Below, one piece after another: positions 51,481-61,561 of a stretch of 64,000 nucleotides of DNA (position 1 is its first letter; every line of letters starts with the position of its first letter). This DNA comes from Mimachlamys varia (lineage: Eukaryota; Mollusca; Bivalvia; Pectinida; Pectinidae), in assembly GCA_947623455.1 (NCBI GenBank), contig OX392538.1:6324001-6388000 (forward strand). The letters are read 5' to 3'. The position numbers were made by a program, and so were the translations under genes. The notes beneath the pieces were generated by a model. The model saw only the letters and a list, made by a program, of their open reading frames with translations. It was not told where the DNA came from and searched no databases.

Positions 51481-51807
51481 AGAGAGACTATGCACTTTTC
51501 CATTCATTATGAAAGGTACATCTATCAATAGACATATTGAATATGTAGACAAGTAGGTTAATAACGACATCGCCGGCAAGTCTCAATAACCTTACAGAAA
51601 AGCTGTCATGACCTGTTAACTTGTTTACGAACAAAATCGCTGTTTATGTTGGATATAACAATTTTTTTCGGTATCAATAAAACTCCTAATTATCATCATT
51701 TGAAGCGTAAGACGATTCTCCTTAAAAATTAGACAGAAATTAATAATATATGTGTATCGAAATATAACAATTAGCCAAGTAAAGTTGATTTCCGTTATAA
51801 TATCTTC

Positions 51808-51855
51808 AAGGGCTTGTGGTTCTGTTGACGCTTTGTATTCTCTGATTTTGTTTTT
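51808..51855 (+). mobile_element. very short PLE 3' tail
   Basis: 'ggttctgttgacgctttgta' followed by 'ttctctgatt' matches the terminal bases of the local PLE family. Confidence 0.4.
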
Positions 51856-52089
51856 ATCAAACATGTTTTTTTCTTTGCCAAATCTGTTTCAACATATGTA
51901 AGTATACAGTATGCAATGCACAGTAAAATGACACAACTTTCACTCACACTAACTCACTTCATTTGCTGAAGTAGTATCAAACGTAGGACTGTACGCGAAA
52001 TTAAAGGTATAGTATGCTTGAACTTATATAACTACATTTAGCAAGTATCTGGGCATCATAACATGTACTACTTAACCATAATTAAGTTA

Positions 52090-52235
52090 AGGACACCTGG
52101 TCTTGTTCTCTTGTGCTCTAACGGGAGTTTCTATGTAAATCTTTCTTTTGTTCCTATGTTGCCTCTAATTTAATCGATTTTGAGTTCGGCTTTTGGTTTT
52201 GTGGACGCTTTGGTACTCCCTGATTATTTTTTATA
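52090..52235 (+). mobile_element. 5'-truncated PLE 3' end
   Basis: From 'ggacacctggtcttgttctc' to 'gctttggtactccctgatta' the sequence parallels the 3' end of PLE copies A and B in inverse orientation (for example the complement of 61560-61710). It has no coding content. Confidence 0.65.
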
Positions 52236-52249
52236 ATGATACTGTTCTA

Positions 52250-54560
52250 GATATCTGTCACTAAATTTGAGGATAATTTTCATCTTTGTTGGAATGCTGA
52301 CAGTTTACTATTGCATGTAAATATGTACTTTTCAGTATTGTATTGGTTCTTACTATCTTTCATCACACTTTCTATAAATAGCATGTCACCTTTCACACGC
52401 TGTCTATAAATGTAATGTTTTACAATCAATACAATTAGATTTTGCACCTGATAGTGCTTACCATGTTAACCAAAGAGAATATCTTGCTTCGTATAGTTAA
52501 TGATTTCAGAATATCCAGTTTTCGAGTATAGGTACCACAATCTTCCAACATATTCACATTCACAAATTATATGTAAGATGGTTTCCTCCATCTGTTTACA
52601 AAATATACATAGGGAGTTATCCAAAATATTGCATTTCGAGAAAAACTATTTGTTGTCAGTTTTCTTTGTGTAATATACTGAAACCATCTAAGAGTAACAG
52701 TTTTTTTGTGTACAAAATAACATTTTGCAACCTTTGTAAGTCAGCAATATCTATATTGAGTATATTTGACAATTTGTCTATATCCTTTATTGTAAATCTG
52801 ATATTGAAAAAAAAAATCATACATGTCCATTCAACATGTTTTGTTTTTATTTATTAGTTCATATGTTATAGGTATAAAAGATTAACAAAATGGTATAGAG
52901 CATTGCGAGTGTATGAGTGTCAAAGGCATCACAGCAGTTCCTAAACCATACAACAGTGTACATGGTGATTGTAAAGCATAGACTCTGCTATCAAAACCCT
53001 TCATATGAGTAAAGCGAATTATTGTCCTTATCCACAGCATCACATAATAATCGAACCCATCTTTCCAGCCAAGTCCAATAACATACAATGTATGGTAGAG
53101 TTGCCTACCTTTACTTTTATATTTAACCACGATGACAATCGACTCAAGTCTGGTGCTAGGGATTCAAGTTCTAAAATATATTCTGCAAAGGTTTTAAAAA
53201 CCTCTGACCAATAAAGATCTGGATATCTACAAGACAGTTTTAATAACCAGCACCAAACATCATTAACTTGCTGATTATCGTATGCTATACATCTAGCAAT
53301 ATTGGTTTCCAACTACCATCTGTATTTACAATTCTCCGCATCGCATCCATGTCAGTTTAAATGCTTTATTAAATGACACTAAGTCGGTCATTCTACATCC
53401 ATCAATTTTTATATCTTGGATAATCTGGTTACTGGCACCTCTACCCCTACTATTCCAAATGTATTTGTAGAATGTGCTCTCAAGCTCCTTCCACAAAATG
53501 TCATTTGGTTTGGGTAGACTCAGAAAAACTCTTAGGTTTGACCAAAAGAATTTATAGAACTTGGCAGAAAAGGGGTTTTGTTATTTTTCAATGATTTTAC
53601 TGCCGATAGAGTTTCAACATATGTCATAGTCCCTTAAAGCATTTTAATCTCAGCATCATTTAATTTTGGTGAAGGTAAATTTTCTAAAATCATATTTAGT
53701 CTACGTCCGTTAGTGTTATCCTCACTACTCTATAGATTGTTATGAAATTGTTGTATTTGTTGAAGAGTATTCTCTTGTTCCTTGACAACTTCCCCAGAAT
53801 CTAGTTGAATATGGGTTACTGTTTTATTAACATAATCAGCCATACTAAGAAAATATCTTGTGGGCTTCTCTTCTTCAACCCCTGTTACTTTTGATCTTAT
53901 AAGACCCCCTTTCCGTTTTTCTTTTCGCAATTCTTCTAGTTCTTTCCAATAGTTGTCCAATAATTCTGGAAAAAAATAGGTGATTCACTTCTCAGAATGT
54001 CTAAAAGAAATAATTTGTGCCTGTATCGATTTTTCCTCAGCTATACTTTCCTCCTTTTTCCTTGCCGAGAAAGTGTTCGAATCTCTAGGTACTGTAATAT
54101 TTGGATAAAATATAAATGATCACTTACAATACATTAAATCATGTTTTCATCAAAGTAATTCAAACTTTCTGTATTACAAACTGGTAACATGTATTTTTCT
54201 TTCACACCTAGCTCTGATGTTACTATTTTGACTTCAGTCACGTAATGAACCCTTTACCTTTTTTGAAGTCTGTAAGTGATCGGTTTTATAACCCGGGACT
54301 ATATTGATTTTATCCACTGTAAGTGTTTTTTTTTTAGAGATTAGGAAAAAATCTAACCTAGCATTTTTATTGGGTTTTTCCTTTAACAGGTATAGCGACG
54401 CAAATCTTGATTATAAACCCTCCAAGGATCATATAATTTATTTGTTTCTATTGGTTCTAAAAGAACATTCTAAGCTCTTGGGTTATAAGCTGTTGTGGAA
54501 TTATGACAATCTTAGTTTTGATCTTGAACAATATTAAAATCGCCATACACAATGGGAAAA
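52250..54560 (-). pseudogene. L1-like (L1/Tx1-type) LINE with the RT core deleted
   Basis: Minus strand, in order: endonuclease C-terminus 'VYGDFNIVQDQN', 'LYDPWRVYNQDLRRYT' and, after a 1-base shift, 'ARLDFFLIS' (54555-54320); linker 'GLIRSKVTGVEEEKPTRYFL' (about 53895-53835); RT motif 0 'AKFYKFFWSNL' (about 53570-53535); then directly the C-terminal region 'LSLPKPNDILWKELESTFYK' and 'WNSRGRGASNQIIQDIKIDG' (53530-53410); a zinc-knuckle-like 'LCIFCKQMEETILHIICEC' (about 52610-52555); and 'NLIVLIVKHYIYRQR' (about 52425-52380). RT motifs 1-7 (about 350 residues) are missing at about 53530. Frameshifts and stops abound, so it is inactive. Confidence 0.75.
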
Positions 54561-54737
54561 TCACATACAGATTCAATTACAAAATTGTTAATTGTTTTGA
54601 GAGAGTTTGGGGATGGGATGGGGGAGCGGTATTAATTTGCCATTGCCTACAGTTTCAGCTGTTCCTATGGTGTCTGGTCACGAAACTCGATAAGAGTCAA
54701 ACCTATCCATGTTTCCCCTGCAATCCTAGGAAACACG

Positions 54738-54889
54738 ACCAATCTACATGATACAGCACTTGTCTTTCACCAGGGCCACCGAGGCTCGATTCCCTGAACA
54801 GACATGGAAAGGTAAAGGCTAACTTGCCTACCGCGCGTGGTTTTTTTCGGATATTCCGGTTTCTTCACACACTAAGCTTTATACACTGA
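54738..54889 (+). mobile_element. tRNA-derived SINE, 5'-truncated, plus strand
   Basis: 'cacttgtctttcaccagggc' and the B-box-like 'ggctcgattcc' (54783-54793) form the end of a tRNA head; the body has 'ttcggatattccggtttctt' and 'cacacactaag', a conserved body motif in molluscan SINEs. Confidence 0.6.
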
Positions 54890-54998
54890 CCTACGGTAAG
54901 TACTTTGCAACTGCGTTTCGTGGGTTTCAAACTCGCAACCAAGAGGTGGCTAGTGGTAGAATGTCGGGGCACCTGAACCATTCGGCCACCGTAGCCCC
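54890..54998 (-). mobile_element. tRNA-derived SINE head, minus strand, facing the previous SINE
   Basis: Minus strand starts 'ggggctacggtggccgaatg' (A box, plus 54978-54988) and has the B box 'gagtttgaaaccc' (54922-54934). This is a Ser/Leu-type tRNA-like head with a long variable arm. It meets the plus-strand SINE tail to tail. Confidence 0.65.
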
Positions 54999-55820
54999 AG
55001 CAATAGAGGCTAGAACGTTAACATCCCAAAATAATATTTCGAAAAATAGCATTAACAAACTGTAATGAGCAAATTTTGATTGATTTTGTTTTACAGTTTT
55101 GGATTTATAGAGAATCGGCTTATTGGATTTGTTTTAATCAAAGACTAGCTGTCTGGCCCTTAGTGTCAATGTAGAATTCCCTAGCTGTATTTTACTGTTA
55201 CTGTTCTCAGTTTGAGAATTGTTATAATGTAGAGGTTATTTTCGGTGTTACCCACAATTTTAGAGACATTGCCCGTCCGTTTCTCATATATTCATATACA
55301 ATATAATCTCACACATCAGTACTTACCAGGGGCGTAGCTGGAGGTGTTTCAATCTGCAAGCCATGCGAGCATTTATTAGCAGTTATTTCAAATGGTGCCA
55401 TTTGGTCGTATCATTATACAAATCATTGATGTAAAAATAATATACGATGATATGTTTTACTTCCATGATGTCTCGAAAACAAAATTAATGTACATATATT
55501 TCTTAAGTCATTTACTCGTTAGTAAGTAATAAAAGAGACATAAAAGCCATCTGTGTTACAATCACGTCTGTCAGTAAGTATTATATGTGATTTTGCCGCT
55601 TTCAACTCAGGTACAGTTGTAGTTAGAAATCTCGCTTAATTTCTTCAGCATAATTTTGCATAATTTAACAGGCTCGTCATCAATTATTGTTGCTGTCATT
55701 TAATTCAAACTGACCGAAAAGTTAATATCCAATATTGGCAATATTTATGGTATTGAAATATAGATATACAGTTAGGTCTTCAGACAATCACAAGTCTTCA
55801 GAGACTCTTAGTCCTAATGA
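54999..55820. other. no gene seen
   Basis: AT-rich. 'ccaggggcgtagctgg' at about 55328 resembles the end of some DNA transposons but no partner end was found. Confidence 0.4.
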
Positions 55821-56247
55821 CACTGTTAAACCTCGGTGTACTTATACCAGTCCTACTCCAAGTAGAACAGTCACCCAAAGACACTGTTAAACCTCGGTGT
55901 ACTTATACCAGTCCTACTCCAAGTAGAACTGTCACCCAAAGACACTGTTAAACCTCGGTGTACTTATACCAGTCCTACTCCAAGTAGAACAGTCACCCAA
56001 AGACACTGTTAAACCTCGGTGTACTTATACCAGTCCTACTCCAAGTAGAACAGTCACCCAATGACACTGTTAAACCTCGGTGTACTTATACCAGTCCTAC
56101 TCCAAGTAGAACAGTCACCCAATGACACTGTTAAACCTCGGTGTACTTATACCAGTCCTACTCCAAGTAGAACAGTCACCCAATGACACTGTTAAACCTC
56201 GGTGTACTTATACCAGTCCTACTCCAAGTAGAACAGTCACTCGATCA
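55821..56247. repeat. 61-bp tandem repeat, seven units
   Basis: 'cactgttaaacctcggtgta' begins units at 55821, 55882, 55943, 56004, 56065, 56126 and 56187, an exact 61-bp period with few differences. In the last unit the frame reads 'KPRCTYTSPTPSRTVTRSGR', so the repeat was made from the end of a retrotransposon coding region. 61 is not a multiple of three, so the frame changes with each unit. Confidence 0.95.
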
Positions 56248-56472
56248 GGTCGAGTCTCTAAACCGGTTCAGAAGATGAACTTGTTACTGTATACATATAT
56301 ATATTCAATTATCGTGTTCGTGATAATAGACATTCCTTGTTCTTGTTCAGAACATGAACTCTGTTCATTTATGTGTTTATAATGTTCACATTTTGTAGCT
56401 AATAGTTTTCAATAGTTATTAGTGTTCAGCAGCTCTTCCTCATGGTTTCGATATTAGCATGAGAAAGGAAGT
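56190..56472 (+). pseudogene. C-terminal tail and polypurine tract of a Ty3/Gypsy-like element
   Basis: 'TRSGRVSKPVQKMNL' (about 56235-56285) is the kind of basic 'RSGR..KP' tail found at the end of Ty3/Gypsy polyproteins. A purine run 'atgagaaaggaagt' (56458-56472) lies right before the LTR and fits a polypurine tract. The rest of the polyprotein is absent. Confidence 0.5.
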
Positions 56473-56621
56473 TGTAGCGCAACTAGCCAAAAATAACAGT
56501 ATGTACATCGACTGGTAGATTTATAACTAAAATTGTGTACATGTGTATTACGTCATGTATTTTGGGTTATGAAATAAAGACAAAATGGCATGGCTGAACA
56601 CGGATGATCTGCAACGTAACA
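56473..56621 (+). mobile_element. short LTR (about 149 bp) of a Ty3/Gypsy-like element
   Basis: It starts TGTAGCG after the polypurine tract and can be closed at 'gcaacgtaaca', giving TG...CA ends. It holds AATAAA at 56573-56578. Short LTRs of this style occur in bivalve Gypsy elements of the CsRn1/Steamer type; the assignment is by form only. No second LTR is in the window. It lies 366 bp upstream of the start codon of the second ceramide synthase. Confidence 0.5.
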
Positions 56622-56762
56622 GATCTGAGTGAGGACATTTCTCGACCTTAATTACACATACTTTTTTTATATAAACGTATCTGGTTGAGCTAACAGGTAA
56701 AGTCGAACACCACGAACCGTGATCGACCCGCCCTTCAGAAATCAACAAATCAGAATTGGGCA

Positions 56763-56769
56763 TATAAAA
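56763..56769 (+). promoter_or_regulatory. TATA box candidate for the second ceramide synthase gene
   Basis: 'TATAAAA' in 'gggcatataaaataacc', 219 bases before the ATG, with a GC-box-like 'acccgccc' at about 56726. It would give a 5' UTR of about 190-200 bases. Confidence 0.4.
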
Positions 56770-56987
56770 TAACCTGCTAAGTGTCCGTAACAGGTAGAAT
56801 TGATACACAGACACTAGTCCGTAAACACCCACATATGTAGTAACCCTATACCAGTTCTTGATTCTGAAGCAGTATAATAAGCCTCCGGTCAATTCCGCTT
56901 ATTATTCCTCTTTGTAGTAGGCACTTTCGATTCACCGACTTTGCTGTCAGCTGTGAAGCGTTTGATTGATGTTGGCTTACGCCGACT

Positions 56988-57172
56988 ATGGAGAATTTTC
57001 TAGCTTTGAGAGATTGGTTCTGGGACGAAAAGTTTTGGCTGCTCAGCAATGCTACATGGGATGATTTCGAAAACCCCCCTCCGGGTGTGTACTACCCTCT
57101 AGAGAGGCATATTTTCCTGCCAAGCCTTGCTATAGGAATTCTTTTTATCGGAGTACGTTTCGCATATGAAAG
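56988..57172 (+). CDS. ceramide synthase (second gene), first coding exon
   Basis: ATG at 56988 (context 'gactATGg', A at -3 and G at +4) opens 61 codons and two bases, ended by the donor 'ag|gtaagc' at 57173. The peptide reads MENFLALRDWFWDEKFWL, then 'SNATWDDFENPP', then a hydrophobic segment 'IFLPSLAIGILFIGVRF'. This is the N-terminus of CerS: a lumenal start with 'FW.E.FWLP.N.TW.DL' and the first transmembrane helix. The conserved N-glycosylation sequon N-x-T (N21) is kept. The exon ends inside an Arg codon as expected before 'ATP' of exon 2. No later exon was found up to 64000, so intron 1 is longer than 6.8 kb. This is a separate gene from the one at 5231-9709, since it lies 47 kb after that gene's stop codon. 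Confidence 0.85.
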
Positions 57173-57369
57173 GTAAGCCTTAAAACTACAATGTAGCCAC
57201 TAGTCATTGGCCTATAGCAAATACAGTCTAGTACATGTAGGTAACATTTCATGTTGTCTCTGTGATAAACATTGCTGGTAAGCTGGCTTATACATATCGG
57301 TACATGTAAATATTTATTATATAGCACCATGATTTTTACGCACGATGCTAATTTGCATTGTCCAAGTGT

Positions 57370-57689
57370 AACTTTTACTGCAGGAACCCAAGATGGCCGC
57401 CTAGCAGCCATCTTGGCTATTGGCCATGCGATCAAACATCAGCCTAGATCTAGAGTAGATGTTGTTGTAACGCACAACGTACCAACATCTTGCACACATC
57501 ATTCACAAGTCTTTCGCCTACGGTGCGCACAACTTGGCGATCTAAAGATCTTTCGTTTATGTGTGCGATTCTCACATACATGTACACCGTTCACATATTG
57601 TGCGCACAACGCACATCATGTAACGTTGTTCGAACCCACAACTGTAAGATGGCTGCCAGTGGCCATCTTGGATTCTGGCAGTAAACGTT
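57370..57689. mobile_element. 320-bp MITE with nested palindromic ends and YY1-like sites
   Basis: The left end 'acttttactgcaggaaccca' and the right end (reverse complement 'acgtttactgccagaatcca') are inverted copies. Each then continues with 'agatggcc', a short spacer and 'gccatctt', so each end is itself a palindrome. 'aagatggccgcc' matches the YY1 consensus. It lies in intron 1 of the second ceramide synthase and has no coding capacity. Confidence 0.75.
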
Positions 57690-58409
57690 TGCTATCCTAA
57701 ATGTTCGGACTTTCTTTCTATAGTAACCAAGGTAACCTATGCTCCTCGCTTACATTTGTGACGTAATTATGTTACTCACCCCAGTATATGCTCGACCCAG
57801 ATACGTACACACACATAAGGACTAGTATGATATAATTTTCAATTCAACTTAATAGATAACTGATTTTTTAAAACGATCGTGAATATTTTAAGAATATTCC
57901 GATACAAAAAAAGTTGCGAATTAAATATTTCATGAATGACTAATATTCATCAATTTTCATATTTTTGCGAGTTCGTCTGGGTTTTGTTACGCTATGGCGT
58001 ACCGCCGACAGCGTTGCAGACAGTCTTGAACCGGAAGTGATATATTTCTATTCTATCTACGATGACCTCTGGCGGACATTATAATATTGGCGTTAGTCTT
58101 ACATCTGTTCGTCGATCTATTTGAAGCTGTATATTAGCTTTTTGACCACCTTGATTTCGTTTCCTTGTTATTTCTCACTTTTATCCTAATTGATAAGATA
58201 TGAAGCCATGCACACACTCTGTGCCTCGAAATCAGTCCTTATAACATATAAATACATTTGTATGTACAATCTTGATAAAAGTGGTTTCTGTGTCATACGC
58301 TATAAAATGCCCATGATTTCATAATCAGGATTTCAATCATGGGCATTGTAGCAGCTTGAATCGAATTTTATTTAAAAATCTTTCCAGTATCGGTTTAGAC
58401 TAGATTTAA
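57690..58409. other. intron sequence, one small hairpin
   Basis: Nothing recognised apart from a perfect 13-bp-arm hairpin at 58306-58347 ('aatgcccatgatt' with 'aatcatgggcatt'). Confidence 0.5.
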
Positions 58410-58912
58410 TCATGCTAAGACTATCCGGATTTTACGACTTCGTCTGGCAAACTGTTCCAGTCGTCAACTACTCTCGTTGCCAAAAATTGTTTTCTTCTAT
58501 TCATCTTCGAATGTTCTTTTTGCAGTTTTTTGTTGTCGCCCTTTGTTCTGTTCACATTGGACAATTTGAATTTTTTTGGCCTTTTTGGCTTAGCTGGTTA
58601 ATGCCGTTCAATATTTTAAACATCTGTATCACGGCGCTGCTTTTTTTCTCCTATATTCCAATGATGGCAGTCTCAAAATCAAAAGCCTTTCTTTGTATGT
58701 TTTCTCTGCCTGCGAGCCCGTATACCAAATTTGTTGCCCTTCGTTGTACTTCTATAGCCTGTGAATATTGGATTCCATACCGTAGCTGCATACTGAAGAT
58801 GAGGTCTTATTAGGGCTTTGTATAAGGACAGGACCATTGGCTTGTTTGAGGTGGTGAAAGTCCTTCCTATAAGCGCGGCCATCCTGTTTGCTGTTTTAAC
58901 ACATTCTGTCAC
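58410..58912 (-). pseudogene. LINE fragment: reverse transcriptase C-terminal region
   Basis: Minus strand reads 'VKTANRMAALIGRTF', 'MVLSLYKALIRPHLQYAATV' and 'WNP' (58905-58775), then 'IEVQRRATNLVYGLAG' after a frameshift, and ends 'RKQFLATRVVDDWNSLPDEV' (about 58480-58420). This is the thumb and C-terminal end of a Jockey/CR1-group RT. It is 5'-truncated and frameshifted. A 133-codon plus-strand frame here is only its antisense. Confidence 0.7.
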
Positions 58913-59109
58913 ATGAACACTGAATTACTTACAAACATGTATAACATCGTGATAATTCATACAAACTTGACAATAACTACGTGATGTGAACTATCATATT
59001 CATTTTTTATGTAAGTTAGGTAATCTCTAGTTATTTCATTCAATGCCATACTTAATTAAAAACATTTTGCGAGTTCATATGCAGTTAAGTTATATGATCA
59101 GTCGTCCAA

Positions 59110-59835
59110 CTTCCGGTCGGAAAAAAACTTAAGATATTTGCCACCTACCGAAATAAACTGAAAACTTAACGAACTGCGGATGAAATGTATTACAACCACG
59201 GACTTATCTAATTCCGTGATAACAACAAACCTAGGATCACACAAATGTCTTCAAATATAATCATGACAAGTATGTGATTGTGTCTGCAGACAAGGCATCT
59301 AATAACCTGATCCCAGTTTGCAAACACTATTACATTCATTGTTTTCAAAAAGAACTTGGCCTACTTGATAACCAAGGTAATCCTACTTACGCATTGACCG
59401 GTTTTTCGAAAGATGAAATACTTTCCAATCATACATCAGTATTGCAATAATTCAAAATACCCGTTAATGATAAAGACGCTGACTTACCTCGGCTATATTA
59501 GATACATAAACTACACAAGGATCCTTATAAGCAACGTTTTATCGCTGGCTCGTCTCATTGCTCAACCAAGCCATTGTCAAAACTTCTTACTACCATTCTT
59601 AGTACCGTGAAATCAGGGCTTCAGTCTTATTGCTGTATACTCCAGAAGTGGCATTAATGGGGTGTGGATTTTGAAAAACTCAAAAGATCTTCTGATCAGT
59701 CTTGAGCTCCACATTCCTCGTCGTATCTATATGAATCTTTCCTTTGTTCCTATTTTGCCCCTAGTGTAATCGATTTTGAGTTCGGATTATGGTATTGTTG
59801 ACGCTTTGGTATTCTCTGATTTTTTTCTATGTAAA
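59110..59835 (+). mobile_element. Penelope-like retroelement copy C, internally deleted, plus strand
   Basis: From 59265 the frame reads 'DKYVIVSADKASNNL', 'QKELGLLDNQGNPTYAL', 'SKDEILSNHTSVLQ', two stops, 'IHKLHKDPYKQRFIAGSS' and 'CSTKPLSKLLTTILSTVKSG', and, after a shift, 'YSRSGINGVWILKNSKDLL' to about 59710. This is the N-terminal part and RT motifs 1-2 of a PLE ('YW.PKLHK.P...R.I...S'). It then joins directly to the family's 3' tail (about 59725-59835), so RT motifs 3-7 are deleted. The first 150 bp are a weaker match. Confidence 0.7.
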
Positions 59836-59994
59836 TGGATGTAGTACAACCGTATATATTTGTTCATTTATTTGTACAATAATTTTATGCTGTTTGGGAT
59901 CCAAACAGCATCAACCTTTAATAGATTTCGTTACTTTACCGATTATTATAAACCTTGACACAAGTATTCATGAATATGATCTGTTGTTCGAGTT

Positions 59995-61436
59995 GATAAT
60001 GTGTCTACGTATTAGAGGGCGACTATAATGTGTCAACGGATTAGAGGGCGGCTTTAATGTGTCAACGAATTAGAGGGCGGCTTTAAAGTGTCAACGGATT
60101 AGAGGGCGACTATAATGTGTCTACGGATTAGAGGGCGACTATAATGTGTCTACGGATTAGAGGGCGACTATAATGTGTCTACGGATTAGAGGGCGACTAT
60201 AATGTGTCTACGAATTAGAGGGTGGCTTTAATGTGTCAACGAATTAGGGGGCGACTATAATGTGTCAACGGATTAGAGGGCGACTATAATGTGTCAACGG
60301 ATTAGAGGGCGGCTTTAATGTGTCAACAGATTAGAGGGCGACTATAATGTGTCAACGAATTAGAGGGCGGCTTTAATGTGTCAACGAATTAGAGGGCGGC
60401 TTTAATGTGTCAACGGATTAGAGGGCGACTATAATGTGTCTACGGATTAGAGGGCGACTATAATGTGTCTACGGATTAGAGGGCGACTATAATGTGTCTA
60501 CGGATTAGAGGGCGACTATAATGTGTCTACGGATTAGAGGGCGACTATAACGTGTCTACGGATTAGAGGGCGACTATAATGTGTCTACGAATTAGAGGGC
60601 GGCTTTAATGTGTCAACGAATTAGAGGGCGACTATAATGTGTCAACGGATTAGAGGGCGACTATAATGTGTCAATGGATTAGAGGGCGGCTTTAATGTGT
60701 CAACAGATTAGAGGGCGACTATAATGTGTTAACGGATAAGAGGGCGACTATAATGTGTCTACGGATTAGAGGGCGACTATAATGTGTCAACGAATTAGAG
60801 GGCGGCTTTAATGTGTCAATGAATTAGAGGGCGACTATAATGTGTCAACGGATTAGAGGGCGACTATAATGTGTTAACGGATAAGAGGGCGACTATAATG
60901 TGTCTACGGATTAGAGGGCGACTATAATGTGTCAACGAATTAGAGGGCGGCTTTAATGTGTCAACGAATTAGAGGGCGACTATAATGTGTCAACGGATTA
61001 GAGGGCGACTATATTGTGTCAACGGATTAGAGGGCGACTATAATGTGTCAACGGATTAGAGGGCGACTATAATGTGTCAACGGATTAGAGGGCGACTATA
61101 ATGTGTCTACAGATTGGAGGGCGATAATGTGTTAACGGATTAGAGGGCGACTTTAATGTGTCAACGAAATGGAAGGCGATAATATGTTAACGGATTAGAG
61201 AGCGACTTTGAAGTGTTAACAGATTAGAGGGCGACTATAATGTGTTAACGGATAAGAGGGCGACTTTAATGTGTCAACGAAATGAGGGCGACTATAATTT
61301 GTTAACGGATTAGGGGGCGACTACAATGCATCAACGAATTAGAGGGCGACTATCAGGTGTCAATGGATAAGGGGGCGACTCTAATGTGACAACGGATTAG
61401 AAGGTGACTTCAATGTGTCAACGTATTAGGGTTGAT
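59995..61436. repeat. 29-bp satellite array (about 49 units)
   Basis: Unit 'gtgtcaacggattagagg' plus 'gcgactataat', 29 bp. Variants include 'tctacgg', 'caacgaa' and 'ggctttaat'; short runs of the same variant recur in blocks. Units decay toward the right end (from about 61100), with missing bases. Confidence 0.95.
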
Positions 61437-61496
61437 TATATAGCTTGATTGATTGAGGGTGAGTGTAGTAATCCAGATGTCCCGGTAGAAGCAATA

Positions 61497-61561
61497 CACA
61501 TAAAAATAAGTCACCTCTGTTACAAAGCATTTAACATAAAAAGATGTCACCTTTGTTACAA
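61497..61561. repeat. short tandem repeat left of PLE copy B
   Basis: Two units of about 36 bp of the type 'gtcacctctgttacaaagca' plus 'tttaacataaaaa' end exactly where the PLE 3' tail begins. More units lie beyond the PLE at 62652-62805. Confidence 0.75.

Noticed and set aside
56548..56892. 114-codon minus-strand frame upstream of the second ceramide synthase
   Set aside because: It overlaps the LTR and promoter region on the opposite strand and resembles no known family.
5231..57172. One ceramide synthase gene with exon 1 at 56988 and the other exons at 5231-9709
   Set aside because: The exon order would be reversed on the same strand; that would need trans-splicing or misassembly, so two genes is simpler.
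57272..57700. 142-codon frame after the second ceramide synthase exon 1 as a continuation of that gene
   Set aside because: It lies in a MITE with inverted ends and does not resemble CerS exon 2 or a Hox-like domain.
58412..58813. 133-codon hydrophobic plus-strand frame, which looks like a membrane protein
   Set aside because: It is antisense to a clear LINE reverse transcriptase fragment on the minus strand.
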